Below are positions 8,022 to 15,948 of a DNA stretch of 22,930 bases, one piece after another. The stretch covers positions 9,136 through 32,065 of the IMG/VR virus record IMGVR_UViG_3300000553_000189; one strand, 5' to 3'. The DNA is from a virus. The translations under genes were made by a program, and so were the position numbers. The notes under the pieces were generated by a model. It made no database searches, was not told the DNA's origin, and saw only the letters and a program-made list of their open reading frames with translations. The first letter of the stretch is position 1. Each line of letters starts with the position of its first letter.

Positions 8022-8039
8022 AATTTCTCCTAAGAAATT
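8022..8039 (-). promoter_or_regulatory. Inverted repeat holding the capsid ribosome binding site
   Basis: Upstream of the capsid ATG, arms AATTTCT and AGAAATT flank TAGG, so the AGGAG ribosome site is split between the loop and the 3' arm. The stem is A+T-rich and weak and could be chance, but the position could tune capsid translation. Confidence 0.35.
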
Positions 8040-8042
8040 GGG

Positions 8043-8444
8043 TTAGTTATTTGAGATTCGCTTTGAATCGGCTTCAAGTTCGACAGCCTTATTCAAGTAT
8101 GCGGATTTCATGGTTGGGTCAACTACCTCATGAGCAAGTTTTCTAAATCTTCCTGCTTCTGCTTGTAGTCGTTCGACATCGGCAGATTTGCTTGCCTGTG
8201 CCTGTGTTGCTCGAAGAACTGGTCCTCCGGGCGATGCCATCTCACGCACTTCATCCAACGCCGCCTTTAGGAGATTGATTTCCTCTTTTGCTTCGCTGAG
8301 TTCAGCCTTTGTTGTGATGGTTTCTTCAAGACCTAATGCCTTGACGATCTCTGTTCGAAGTTCAGATTTGATTTCATCTGTTGCTTCTGGCAATGATGCG
8401 GACTTAATTAAGTCAGCGTTCACTCCTAGTCCAATGTATGCCAT
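8043..8444 (-). CDS. Nested in-frame scaffold protein (internal start)
   Basis: Within the protease gene an ATG at 8444 (MAYIGLGVNADLIKSASLP) is preceded by a strong AGGAG eight bases upstream, an ideal ribosome site. Translation from it would give 133 residues covering the helical C-terminus: TKAELSEAKEEINLLKAALDE, then DVERLQAEAGRFRKLAHEV and a final LNKAVELEADSKRISNN. This mirrors lambda, where the scaffold Nu3 is made from an internal start in the protease gene C. The upstream stretch is an acidic Glu/Thr linker, a natural domain border. Separate expression is inferred. Confidence 0.6.
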   Translation of the reverse strand: MAYIGLGVNADLIKSASLPEATDEIKSELRTEIVKALGLEETITTKAELSEAKEEINLLKAALDEVREMASPGGPVLRATQAQASKSADVERLQAEAGRFRKLAHEVVDPTMKSAYLNKAVELEADSKRISNN

Positions 8445-9680
8445 GTAATCATCTCCTGATTCGGTTGTTGTTGAGAATGGTTCAGTTGTTTCTTCTTCTT
8501 CTGCTTCCTTCTCCCACCAGCAAAGGAAAAGATCCAATGCTCGAGTTAGTTCATAAATGTCACAGATTTCATTTTCTTCACCTGATGCCATTTCATCAAG
8601 TTCTGCTTTGATTAGATTGATGAGCGATTGGCGAACGGCGGCAAGATCATCAGGATCATGCTCCATCTTTTCAACATCTGCTTCAACATCTTTCCAATTA
8701 TCAGGCAGAAGATCTTCTTTGCCAAGTGCTTCCGCTCTCGCTTTGATGTGAGCCTTAGTTGCGGCTTTGTCTTTGGCGCGCCCAAATGCTTTGATTGCAT
8801 TTTTTAAGTCGCCAACGGTCTTAATTGGGTATGAACCATCTGGCAATGCTTGACCTTTGTCTGCAAGATTCTGCCGTTGCTTGTCGGAGTAATCCTTTTT
8901 TTCTGTTTCTGCTTCAACTGCTTTGTCATCGTCATCTTCAATAATGTTAGGAAAATCATTGCCCGGTGTAATTACTTCTGCTGTTGATTGACCTGATCCG
9001 CCACAAACTTCGCATGTTGCACCCATCTGCATCGTTCGACCTGTTCCGTTGCATCCTGCGCATGGGCGAGCCGCAGGGTATTCAGAAGGATCATCTGAAT
9101 TAGCAATCGAATGTTCTTCGTTGTAAATGACTTCTTGCTGAATTGATCCAGCATCATGAGTCATCTGAGTATTTGGAATAACTTCTTGCATGTCAAGAGT
9201 TTTGGTGATTTCTAATTCTCCGCCATTTATTGCTTTTGCAATGCCAACTGTGGCTGTCGGATTTGCTGGTCGGTCAACGAGCGAAACTTCAACAATCTGT
9301 CCGCCAACAATGCGACCATTAGGCGCATCTTCTGATTTGACGATCCTTGCGCCTTTGATTCCGATTGAGTATCCCTTGAGAACACCCTTTTCAACTTTCT
9401 TTTGAGTGCCAGAATCGACGACTTCTGATTTCAAATACCAATCTTCACCATCTGCGTTGAGTTCTATTCCGACTCCGGCGGCGATTGATGCATGCATCTC
9501 TCGAACATTTGCGCCAGTTGCCAACCATTGTGGCATTGCTGTCTTGAGCCAATCAGCATCGCAAATCTGCTGGTCGAGATCTAGGTCTGGTCCAGTTGCT
9601 TTGCCGTAAACGAACATTGATCCGTCTTCGGTTGATTTGTACGTTAAGTCTCCGAAGCCAACGTAGGTAATGTCGCTCAT
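8043..9680 (-). CDS. Prohead protease with C-terminal scaffold region
   Basis: The start is set at the ATG at 9680 (MSDITYVGFGDLTYKS), preceded by AGGAG at eight bases; the open frame extends further up but into the portal gene. Residues about 1-160 form a HK97-type prohead serine protease: the His region EMHASIAAG near residue 62, the Ser region VLKGYSIGIKG near 105, and the conserved VEVSLVDRPANP near 135. A double CxxCxGxG zinc finger (CAGCNGTG and CEVCGGSG) follows at about 207-230. Next is a helical Lys/Ala-rich block, DKQRQNLADKGQALPDGS and onwards at about 265-330, seen in other phage protease genes. The C-terminal 133 residues are coiled-coil-like and probably scaffold. Protease cleaves scaffold and capsid during prohead maturation. 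Confidence 0.88.
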   Translation of the reverse strand: MSDITYVGFGDLTYKSTEDGSMFVYGKATGPDLDLDQQICDADWLKTAMPQWLATGANVREMHASIAAGVGIELNADGEDWYLKSEVVDSGTQKKVEKGVLKGYSIGIKGARIVKSEDAPNGRIVGGQIVEVSLVDRPANPTATVGIAKAINGGELEITKTLDMQEVIPNTQMTHDAGSIQQEVIYNEEHSIANSDDPSEYPAARPCAGCNGTGRTMQMGATCEVCGGSGQSTAEVITPGNDFPNIIEDDDDKAVEAETEKKDYSDKQRQNLADKGQALPDGSYPIKTVGDLKNAIKAFGRAKDKAATKAHIKARAEALGKEDLLPDNWKDVEADVEKMEHDPDDLAAVRQSLINLIKAELDEMASGEENEICDIYELTRALDLFLCWWEKEAEEEETTEPFSTTTESGDDYMAYIGLGVNADLIKSASLPEATDEIKSELRTEIVKALGLEETITTKAELSEAKEEINLLKAALDEVREMASPGGPVLRATQAQASKSADVERLQAEAGRFRKLAHEVVDPTMKSAYLNKAVELEADSKRISNN

Positions 9681-9697
9681 GAAAATAACTCCTCTGT

Positions 9698-12505
9698 CTA
9701 ACTTGTTGAGATTACTGCATTTGTTGTGCATCTGCAATTTGGGTGCAATGGTGGAACATCATCTGCAAGATCATGCGGATTCAATGCTTCAAGCGCAAGA
9801 CATTCAGGACATGCATCATCATACGCAACCCAATCAAATTGAGTCACTCCAAAGTTTGCATACTGATCAATGGATCCTTCGTTGTATGCTCGGGCTGTTT
9901 CCGTCAATGCAATCATGTCGGCTCTGGCTTGGCTGAGATCTGTCGATGCATAAATGTCTTTTGCAATTTGCTTTGCAGGAATACCTTGAGCGACTCCTTG
10001 ACCAATAATGTTGCCAATTCGATCAATCGTTGTTTCGCCAATGCCGTCAATAGTTATGCCGATGCGATCAAGCGTTTTAGCAAGTGCGCCATCGCTGACC
10101 ATTTGCGATGCGATCGGATTGCCGGGCTTCCAATTAGCCCAGTCAAAGTTGATTGCTGATTGGCCAATCTTGTCTTTGGGTTCAAATCCGGGCAGTTGTT
10201 TGACTGCGTATGCAGTTCCTACATAGCCACCATCAAGATAAACACCTCGAAGCGGTTCCTGCAAAGGTGTTCGATTGAACTTTAGTTCTGTTGTTACTGC
10301 TGTTGAGATTTTCTTTTCCATTTTGAGAGCCTCGGCGATTGCTTCTTCAACTCCTGAAATTGAATCTCTCAATGCCTTTTCAATCAAAGGCGCATAGTGC
10401 CGTTCAATGGCGATGCGTTCTTCGTAACCGGAATGATCCGATGCTTTGCGCTTAGTAAGTGAACTGCCTTTTGGGGTATCTGTTATCTGCTCTTTCGTGA
10501 TGCTCTGAGCCCATTCAAATAGATTGTCTGGCATTGGGACTGTTCCCTTAACCAAGAAGTAAGCATCATTGTTTAACTGATCTGCGACTTCTTCTTCAAT
10601 CGTTACAAAATCAAATGCTCGCCATTTGCCAGTTTTGTTTCTTGATTTAACAAAGCGAACAAACTCTCGTAATTCTTCTGCTTCAACAGATTTCTTTAAC
10701 TGAGTTTCCTTCGAGCCGCTTTCACCGATACTTTGCGAGCCTTGTGCGCTTTCGCTTTCCTTGCTTTGCGAACTTTGCCCGATTTGTTCGGAGCCACGTT
10801 TGGTCCCACTATCCACTGCATTTGATACTCCTTCTACTGATCCGATTGTTTCCCCTGATTGATCTATTGCGAGCAATCCATTTAAGAATTGAACTTGATT
10901 GCCAGCAAGGATGAACGGCTCATCTGATTCAGGCATGTCATACAAGGGATAACCAAGTTCTCCTCGAACATCATTCAAAGTCATCTGACCAGATTCAAGC
11001 GAGACTTGATAGGCAGATGCTTTCGTTTGCATAGTAGTTGGATTGTCATCATCATCATCGAATGCAAAAGTTATGTTTTTATCAGTCCCGAGGAATCGGC
11101 GGCTCAATGTATTGATTGTTTCGACAATAAATGATTCAAGTGGTTTCTGCGATGTTGTGAGAGCCTGTTGCGCTTCGCCTGCTCGTTCGCCAGATCCACC
11201 AAGACCTGATCGAGGAACGATTCCAAGAGTTGATGGCGCAACGCCAAAGATTGTTGCAATGCGCAAAATTAAGAAGTTGTCGTATTCATTTTTGTATCGC
11301 TCATCAATCGTTGGAGCAAAGATTGGTTTGAATCCTCTAGGCAAAACTTTCATGCGGTGTCGCTCTGCTGTGGATCCTGCAAGACGATCATTGAATACTC
11401 GCTCAAATGCCGCCAAGCGAGTGATGTCCATTTCATCAGAGTCAGTCTCAAAGAATGCAATAGGAGCAACGCCTTCTTGGTATTCAGCCTTCATCCATTG
11501 CTGACGTTCGAGATAAAGAGTTGCAGATGGGATTGCTTCTTCAACGCATGAGTATCCATACGGCGACCATGTTCGGCGATTGCGAACAAAGTAAGCAAGT
11601 TGATCTCGCATGTATTCGTTGTATTTGCCGGGAGCATTGAAGAACTCGCCATCATTGTCGGGAGTCGCTTGGTATTCGCCTCGTGGGAATCCCCAAAGAA
11701 CTTGTTGAAAGGCTGGCGCAGGAGGAGCAGGAACCGCACCTCGATTGTCAAGAAGAACTTTGATTGTTGGCGCATCAATAATTTCAAAGCCAATGACATT
11801 CTTGCCCAAGTTGTATCGAGGATAGATAGGAGTGCCATCAAAGACAAAGTGTTGCCAAAGGAACTCAGTCATCCATTCAGTAAATGATCTTCCTAATTGA
11901 GGGTATGGGTTTTCCCAGAACTGGCGCAATGTTGCAATGTCTTCGTCATAACGATCTCTCGCAATTTTGGCGGCTTTTGCATGCGAGCAATTTTGCTCTG
12001 CCATGATCTCGCCAATAGTTGAATCTTCAACTGAGAATGACCATTCAAGTTTTGTTATTTCTGAGATTTTGATTTCAATGCATCGATGAATAATGTCAAT
12101 TTGATCTGCCATTGATCGAAGAACATTCCAAGGAGCAGTTCGCTGATTTAGATCAAGGTTCCAAGCGACAGGGTATTCCCATAGTCGAGGTAATGCTCTG
12201 CCGGAATCTTCAAAGACTGGATCAAGAGGCGCAGGCAGAAAAGGAGCCGCAGGACCAAGTTGAGATCCGAAATCCATTGCAGGTCGAGGCAGAGGGCTTG
12301 CTTGACGACCCGGAGTTTGAAGCAGACCTTGTCCACCTGATCCTGCTGATGGCCATGACATAGTTGAGGGATTAGCGGCAGTTGTCGTTGCATAACCAGC
12401 ACCCGAGTATGGAGTGCCCTGCATGTTGTTCGATGCTTTTTGTAATTCTTCTACGATGCGAGAAACAAGAGCGTCATCGTTTTTCTTCCGGCTGAATAAC
12501 GCCAC
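9698..12505 (-). CDS. Portal protein fused to MuF-like minor head protein
   Basis: This 935-residue protein starts with GTG at 12505, four bases after GAGGAG. Residues 1-100 are low-complexity, Pro/Gly/Ser-rich. Residues about 105-545 are the portal: WNVLRSMADQIDIIHRCIEI, EWMTEFLWQHFVFDGTPIYP, the MKAEYQEGVAPIAFFETDSD helix region, and LRIATIFGVAPSTLGIVP. A Ser/Gln/Glu-rich linker (about 560-605) leads to a middle domain and a C-terminal Mu gpF-like domain, about 820-935, with ARADMIALTETARAYNEGS and the zinc-like DDACPECLAL plus HPNCRCT motif. The portal is the DNA gate of the capsid; MuF-domain proteins are injected or internal head proteins. The fusion is seen in some actinophages. It ends 17 bases before the protease start. 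Confidence 0.9.
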   Translation of the reverse strand: MALFSRKKNDDALVSRIVEELQKASNNMQGTPYSGAGYATTTAANPSTMSWPSAGSGGQGLLQTPGRQASPLPRPAMDFGSQLGPAAPFLPAPLDPVFEDSGRALPRLWEYPVAWNLDLNQRTAPWNVLRSMADQIDIIHRCIEIKISEITKLEWSFSVEDSTIGEIMAEQNCSHAKAAKIARDRYDEDIATLRQFWENPYPQLGRSFTEWMTEFLWQHFVFDGTPIYPRYNLGKNVIGFEIIDAPTIKVLLDNRGAVPAPPAPAFQQVLWGFPRGEYQATPDNDGEFFNAPGKYNEYMRDQLAYFVRNRRTWSPYGYSCVEEAIPSATLYLERQQWMKAEYQEGVAPIAFFETDSDEMDITRLAAFERVFNDRLAGSTAERHRMKVLPRGFKPIFAPTIDERYKNEYDNFLILRIATIFGVAPSTLGIVPRSGLGGSGERAGEAQQALTTSQKPLESFIVETINTLSRRFLGTDKNITFAFDDDDDNPTTMQTKASAYQVSLESGQMTLNDVRGELGYPLYDMPESDEPFILAGNQVQFLNGLLAIDQSGETIGSVEGVSNAVDSGTKRGSEQIGQSSQSKESESAQGSQSIGESGSKETQLKKSVEAEELREFVRFVKSRNKTGKWRAFDFVTIEEEVADQLNNDAYFLVKGTVPMPDNLFEWAQSITKEQITDTPKGSSLTKRKASDHSGYEERIAIERHYAPLIEKALRDSISGVEEAIAEALKMEKKISTAVTTELKFNRTPLQEPLRGVYLDGGYVGTAYAVKQLPGFEPKDKIGQSAINFDWANWKPGNPIASQMVSDGALAKTLDRIGITIDGIGETTIDRIGNIIGQGVAQGIPAKQIAKDIYASTDLSQARADMIALTETARAYNEGSIDQYANFGVTQFDWVAYDDACPECLALEALNPHDLADDVPPLHPNCRCTTNAVISTS

Positions 12506-12528
12506 AGGTCTCCTCGGTTAGTTATCGG

Positions 12529-13893
12529 TCATTGTAGTGCTTTGCCACAACTTGAGCAATGTGTGTTCTTAACATCATTTGGCAGATCACAATGAGGACA
12601 TGGTGGAGCGACACTTGCAAAGAAGGCATCAGAAAATCCTCCTGCGCCAATTCCTAATTGAGTCAAGCCATGAACTAATGCATCAATGCGGTCTGGCGAA
12701 AAGTCTGCTTGATCCGAAACCCATGATGTCATCTGTTCTTCTAATTCAGGAAATACTCCATGATGAGAAACTCTGCCTTGCTCATACAATGCGCTGACGG
12801 GTTCTGCTCGAAGAACTTTTCCTCGCTTCGCAACTACTCCTCGGTATGGAATGTTTGGTCGCAACTGATGAATGATCGTCTCAATCATGTCACCGCCCAT
12901 GTTTGATTCTCCAACAATTCGGCTTGCTTGAAACTCATCGTAAGCATCAATCGCTCTCTGCGCCCATGCTTTTGGAGAACTTCTGCATGAACGATCTGCA
13001 AGAACATAACCTCTGCCGTCAATTCCTTTTCCAACAACAACTATGCCTGTCTCGTCTGAGTTTTCATTGCTTGTGGCGGCAGGGTCAATCGCTACAACAA
13101 CTCTTGCCATGTCGGGAACATCTTTAACTCGGCAATCTTCAATCATTTGCAAAGTCCATAATGCGCCGGGGGTGTCTTCAAGAACCTCTGCATACAATTC
13201 TTGGCGACCTAGGCGAGTCCCCTCATAGCGATTGCGCAGTTGTTGAAGGGCAGATGGCGCAAGATTCTTTGCATTATCAAATGTATTGCCTCGAATTAAT
13301 TTGACGGATCCATCATCTTTAGCGACTAATTCTTTGATCAACTTTTTGGGCTGAGGAGTCGTTGTAATAATAATTTGAGGTTGATCGCCCAATCGAAGCG
13401 TGAACTGTAATTGCTCATAGGTTTCGGGGTATCGCCAAGCCGCCAATTCGTCACACCATGCGCCATGAAATTGAGGACCTCGCAAGCGATCTGGTTCATC
13501 TGCGGAGAATAGTTTGATCAGGGATCCATTGGTCAATTTGATTTCGCCCATTGATCTGTTGTAATTGCGCATCGTTTTATAGTCTCGAAGAATCGGGACA
13601 AGACCTGATTCACCTTCTGCGCAAGTATCTCTCGCATCGCCAAATGTTGGTGCGACTACTGCCCAGCGAGTATCAGGGAAGCATGAAGCATTCCAAGCGA
13701 TCCATTCGGCGGCAGTTCTAGTTTTGCCTGCGCCTCGACCTGCAAGATACAACCATACCGACCATGTTTCATCTTCAGTCGGTAATTGCTCCGGTCTCGC
13801 TAATTCCTCGGTCCAAAGCAATCGCCTCGCCACGATTGGCTCGTATGATGGCTCGGATTCGCTCGAGTTCTCCAATAATGGTTCCTGAATCAT
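12529..13893 (-). CDS. Terminase large subunit
   Basis: I set the start at the ATG at 13893 (MIQEPLLENSSESEPS), with GGAGG nine bases upstream; the frame is open further but lies deep in the small subunit gene. The 454-residue protein has the packaging ATPase Walker A motif LAGRGAGKTRTAAEW near residue 55, Walker B in FHGAWCDELAAWRYPE near 155, and a TTTPQPKKLIKEL coupling segment. The nuclease domain starts at VVAIDPAATSNENSDETG near 265 with its first catalytic Asp and continues to DALVHGLTQLG. At the extreme C-terminus is a zinc-ribbon, CPHCDLPNDVKNTHCSSCGK. It cuts and pumps DNA into the prohead. The gene overlaps the small subunit gene by 119 bases. Confidence 0.95.
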   Translation of the reverse strand: MIQEPLLENSSESEPSYEPIVARRLLWTEELARPEQLPTEDETWSVWLYLAGRGAGKTRTAAEWIAWNASCFPDTRWAVVAPTFGDARDTCAEGESGLVPILRDYKTMRNYNRSMGEIKLTNGSLIKLFSADEPDRLRGPQFHGAWCDELAAWRYPETYEQLQFTLRLGDQPQIIITTTPQPKKLIKELVAKDDGSVKLIRGNTFDNAKNLAPSALQQLRNRYEGTRLGRQELYAEVLEDTPGALWTLQMIEDCRVKDVPDMARVVVAIDPAATSNENSDETGIVVVGKGIDGRGYVLADRSCRSSPKAWAQRAIDAYDEFQASRIVGESNMGGDMIETIIHQLRPNIPYRGVVAKRGKVLRAEPVSALYEQGRVSHHGVFPELEEQMTSWVSDQADFSPDRIDALVHGLTQLGIGAGGFSDAFFASVAPPCPHCDLPNDVKNTHCSSCGKALQ

Positions 13894-14245
13894 AAACTGT
13901 CGCCTCCACCTGCATTCGTGCAGGAGCATACAAACCACGATACTTCGCTCGATGCTCCATAATTTTCAATACTCGATCTAATGCAACGACATCGCCATTA
14001 ATTGCTTTTGCCCAATAGACACGCTGTAAACGATCAAGACGATCTAGTTCTTCTTCCCTTGCTTCTTGGGCTCCTGCTTCATTCAGAGTTCGCTTCAATG
14101 CTCTTTTGTATGCGAGCAATGCGCCCTGGGCACTTGCATAACCAGTTGCTTTAGCAATCTCGTCATACGTCACGCCCATTCGCCTTAATTCAAGGACTTG
14201 GCGTTCTTTGTCTATCAATTCTGGATCAGGATTTCTATTGCTCAT
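13775..14245 (-). CDS. Terminase small subunit
   Basis: The 156-residue protein has an N-terminal helix-turn-helix: DKERQVLELRRMGVTYDEIA then KATGYASAQGALLAYKRALK, the DNA-recognition layout of small terminase subunits. Residues 55-110 are highly charged helices (AREEELDRLDRLQRVYWAKA, then VALDRVLKIMEHRAKYRGLY), the oligomerising region. It lies directly before the large subunit gene with a long overlap. Its ATG is overlapped by the stop of the preceding 32-residue ORF (ATGA). It should bind the packaging site and hand DNA to the large subunit. Confidence 0.9.
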   Translation of the reverse strand: MSNRNPDPELIDKERQVLELRRMGVTYDEIAKATGYASAQGALLAYKRALKRTLNEAGAQEAREEELDRLDRLQRVYWAKAINGDVVALDRVLKIMEHRAKYRGLYAPARMQVEATVYDSGTIIGELERIRAIIRANRGEAIALDRGISETGAITD

Positions 14246-14340
14246 GTATCTACTGTATCTGCATCATTGAAGCCTTTTAGAAATTGAATGAACTCGTCTG
14301 CCGTCATCGGGTCGCTGATCCATTCTTCATCTTCTGACAT
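14242..14340 (-). CDS. Small acidic ORF between FolE fusion and terminase (32 aa)
   Basis: The frame begins at ATG 14340, four bases after the FolE stop, and its TGA overlaps the terminase small subunit ATG. The peptide MSEDEEWISDPMTADEFIQF is strongly acidic and continues LKGFNDADTVDT. No clear ribosome site precedes it, so expression would depend on coupling to the FolE gene. It fills an otherwise empty 100-base gap exactly. I recognise no family. It may be a real small protein or a translational bridge into the packaging genes. Confidence 0.5.
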   Translation of the reverse strand: MSEDEEWISDPMTADEFIQFLKGFNDADTVDT

Positions 14341-14344
14341 GCAA

Positions 14345-15235
14345 TTAGTCTTTGTGATGGCTTAGGAACTCGGCTCTAGTTTCTGGCTCATCTCGCATTG
14401 CACCAAGAAGCGATGAGGTCGTCATCTTTGCGTTTGCTTTTCTAATCCCTCTCATGCCCATACAAGAATGATGAGAGGTAATAACCACCCCACAACCCAA
14501 TGGTTTGAGGATGTCTTGAATTGAATGGGCGATTTGTTCAGTCATGCGTTCTTGAACTTGAAGGCGGCGAGCATACATTTCAACTAATCGAGCCAATTTT
14601 GATAGCCCGACAATGGATCCATTTGGTATGTAACCAACTGTTGCATGCCCAGTAAATGGAAGCATGTGATGTTCGCACATTGAACTGAACTCGATGCCAG
14701 AGACAACAACCATCTCATCGCAGGCTTCATCAAAAGTGGTCGTCAAAATCTCGGTATCTATTTTCTCATACCCATCAGTAAGTTCTTTAAATGCTTTGAT
14801 TACTCGCTTGGGAGTTTCGATCAAGCCTTCTCGCTTTGGATCTTCACCGATGTATTCAAGAATCCTGACAACTGCTTCTTCGGGACCGCTTTCATTTGCT
14901 TCCCAAGGGAATACGATCCAGTTATCAATGACTTTGGCATGAGGAGCAAGATGCGATGGCGAATGCGATTTACGAAACAAAGCATCAAACTGATGGTATT
15001 CAGATGCTGTCCTGCCAGAGTCAACAAGATCATCAACAACTAAGCAACCGCCGTTGTATTCATCGAGCAATGGGACTCCGAGGATCTGAGCGACCATGAT
15101 CGCAACATAAGTGCCGCCTCTTGGAACACCCCAAACGCCGGAAATTGGCTGAGTATCCCATCTGCCGGCTAATTCCCTTGATAACTGCTTTAACTGCTCG
15201 AAATCGGCGTATAACGGCATTTCAGGGCGTTTCAT
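14345..15235 (-). CDS. folE: Gpt-like phosphoribosyltransferase fused to GTP cyclohydrolase I (FolE)
   Basis: I choose the ATG at 15235 (MKRPEMPLYADFEQLKQ), with GAGG nine bases upstream inside the end of queE. Residues 1-112 look like a compact xanthine/guanine phosphoribosyltransferase: a DFEQLKQLSRELAGRW helix, GVWGVPRGG (33-41), the PRPP loop CLVVDDLVDSGRT (64-76), and DNWIVFPWE (104-112), which recalls the base-pocket end of Gpt. The usual hood region between PRGG and the PRPP loop is short. Residues about 115-296 are GTP cyclohydrolase I with zinc ligands C187, H190 and C258 (SSMCEHH; HHSCMGMRGI). FolE turns GTP into dihydroneopterin triphosphate, the first step to preQ0. It is the last modification gene of the operon. 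Confidence 0.88.
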   Translation of the reverse strand: MKRPEMPLYADFEQLKQLSRELAGRWDTQPISGVWGVPRGGTYVAIMVAQILGVPLLDEYNGGCLVVDDLVDSGRTASEYHQFDALFRKSHSPSHLAPHAKVIDNWIVFPWEANESGPEEAVVRILEYIGEDPKREGLIETPKRVIKAFKELTDGYEKIDTEILTTTFDEACDEMVVVSGIEFSSMCEHHMLPFTGHATVGYIPNGSIVGLSKLARLVEMYARRLQVQERMTEQIAHSIQDILKPLGCGVVITSHHSCMGMRGIRKANAKMTTSSLLGAMRDEPETRAEFLSHHKD

Positions 15236-15237
15236 GA

Positions 15238-15948
15238 TTAGTGACCTCTTTCGGATCCCCACAAAAGAATGTGAAGACGATACGAGAAGTTCATGCCATT
15301 CTGAATTGCTAATTCTGCAACCCATTTCGCTTTGTCATTAATTTCTTCAAGCGTTCGACCCTCTGGCATCAAATACGTCTGCTTGCGAGGCAATTTCAAA
15401 TCAAGGATCTCATCAATGTCGCTTGGATCTGTTATGACAAACTTGAAAATTGAATTGAGCGGGTATGAAGCGAGAGCCTTTGGGCGGATCCCATTGCCAT
15501 TGCCAGAACTTAATAACTTTGGAGAAATGTTCCAGCGTGTTCCAAGTGGCGCACCAATAGGGTAGGGGCGAGTCCCATTAGTCTCAACTTCTGCGCTGAT
15601 CCCGACAAGTTCGAGTGCGTTGAGTAATCGAATCAATGCTCTGCTTTGAACTAATGGCTCGCCACCGGTTATGACAACATGATTGGCAAAGCGGACTTCG
15701 TCAACCACATTGGCGATCTGCATGACTTTTTCTTCTTGTTTCTTGTCAAACTTTTTCCCATTTTTGCCCGACCAGTCCCATGTGTAGGGAGTGTCACACC
15801 ATGAGCATTCGAGATTGCATCCACTTAGTCGAATAAACCAACATTGTTTACCGACAGATGCGCCCTCGCCTTGAAGTGTCGGTCCAAAGATCTCTGAGAC
15901 TCTCAAACTTGAAGCAAGATGGGCTGAAATTGCGACTTCGTAACTCAT
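15238..15948 (-). CDS. queE: 7-carboxy-7-deazaguanine synthase (radical SAM)
   Basis: QueE turns 6-carboxytetrahydropterin into 7-carboxy-7-deazaguanine (CDG). The 236-residue protein has the family opening LRVSEIFGPTLQGEGASVG at 15-33 and the radical SAM cluster motif CNLECSWC with C44, C48 and C51, followed by DTPYTWDW, a hallmark of QueE. Further motifs are HVVITGGEPLVQ near 92-103 and VETNGTRPYP near 121-130. About 14 residues precede the normal family start, but the ATG overlaps the queD stop as ATGA, so I keep it. Its stop lies two bases before the FolE fusion start. The fold looks complete. Confidence 0.95.
   Translation of the reverse strand: MSYEVAISAHLASSLRVSEIFGPTLQGEGASVGKQCWFIRLSGCNLECSWCDTPYTWDWSGKNGKKFDKKQEEKVMQIANVVDEVRFANHVVITGGEPLVQSRALIRLLNALELVGISAEVETNGTRPYPIGAPLGTRWNISPKLLSSGNGNGIRPKALASYPLNSIFKFVITDPSDIDEILDLKLPRKQTYLMPEGRTLEEINDKAKWVAELAIQNGMNFSYRLHILLWGSERGH

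Noticed and set aside
8043-9737. Longer 564-residue version of the prohead protease
   Set aside because: The extra 19 residues overlap the end of the portal-MuF gene; AGGAG precedes the ATG at 9680.
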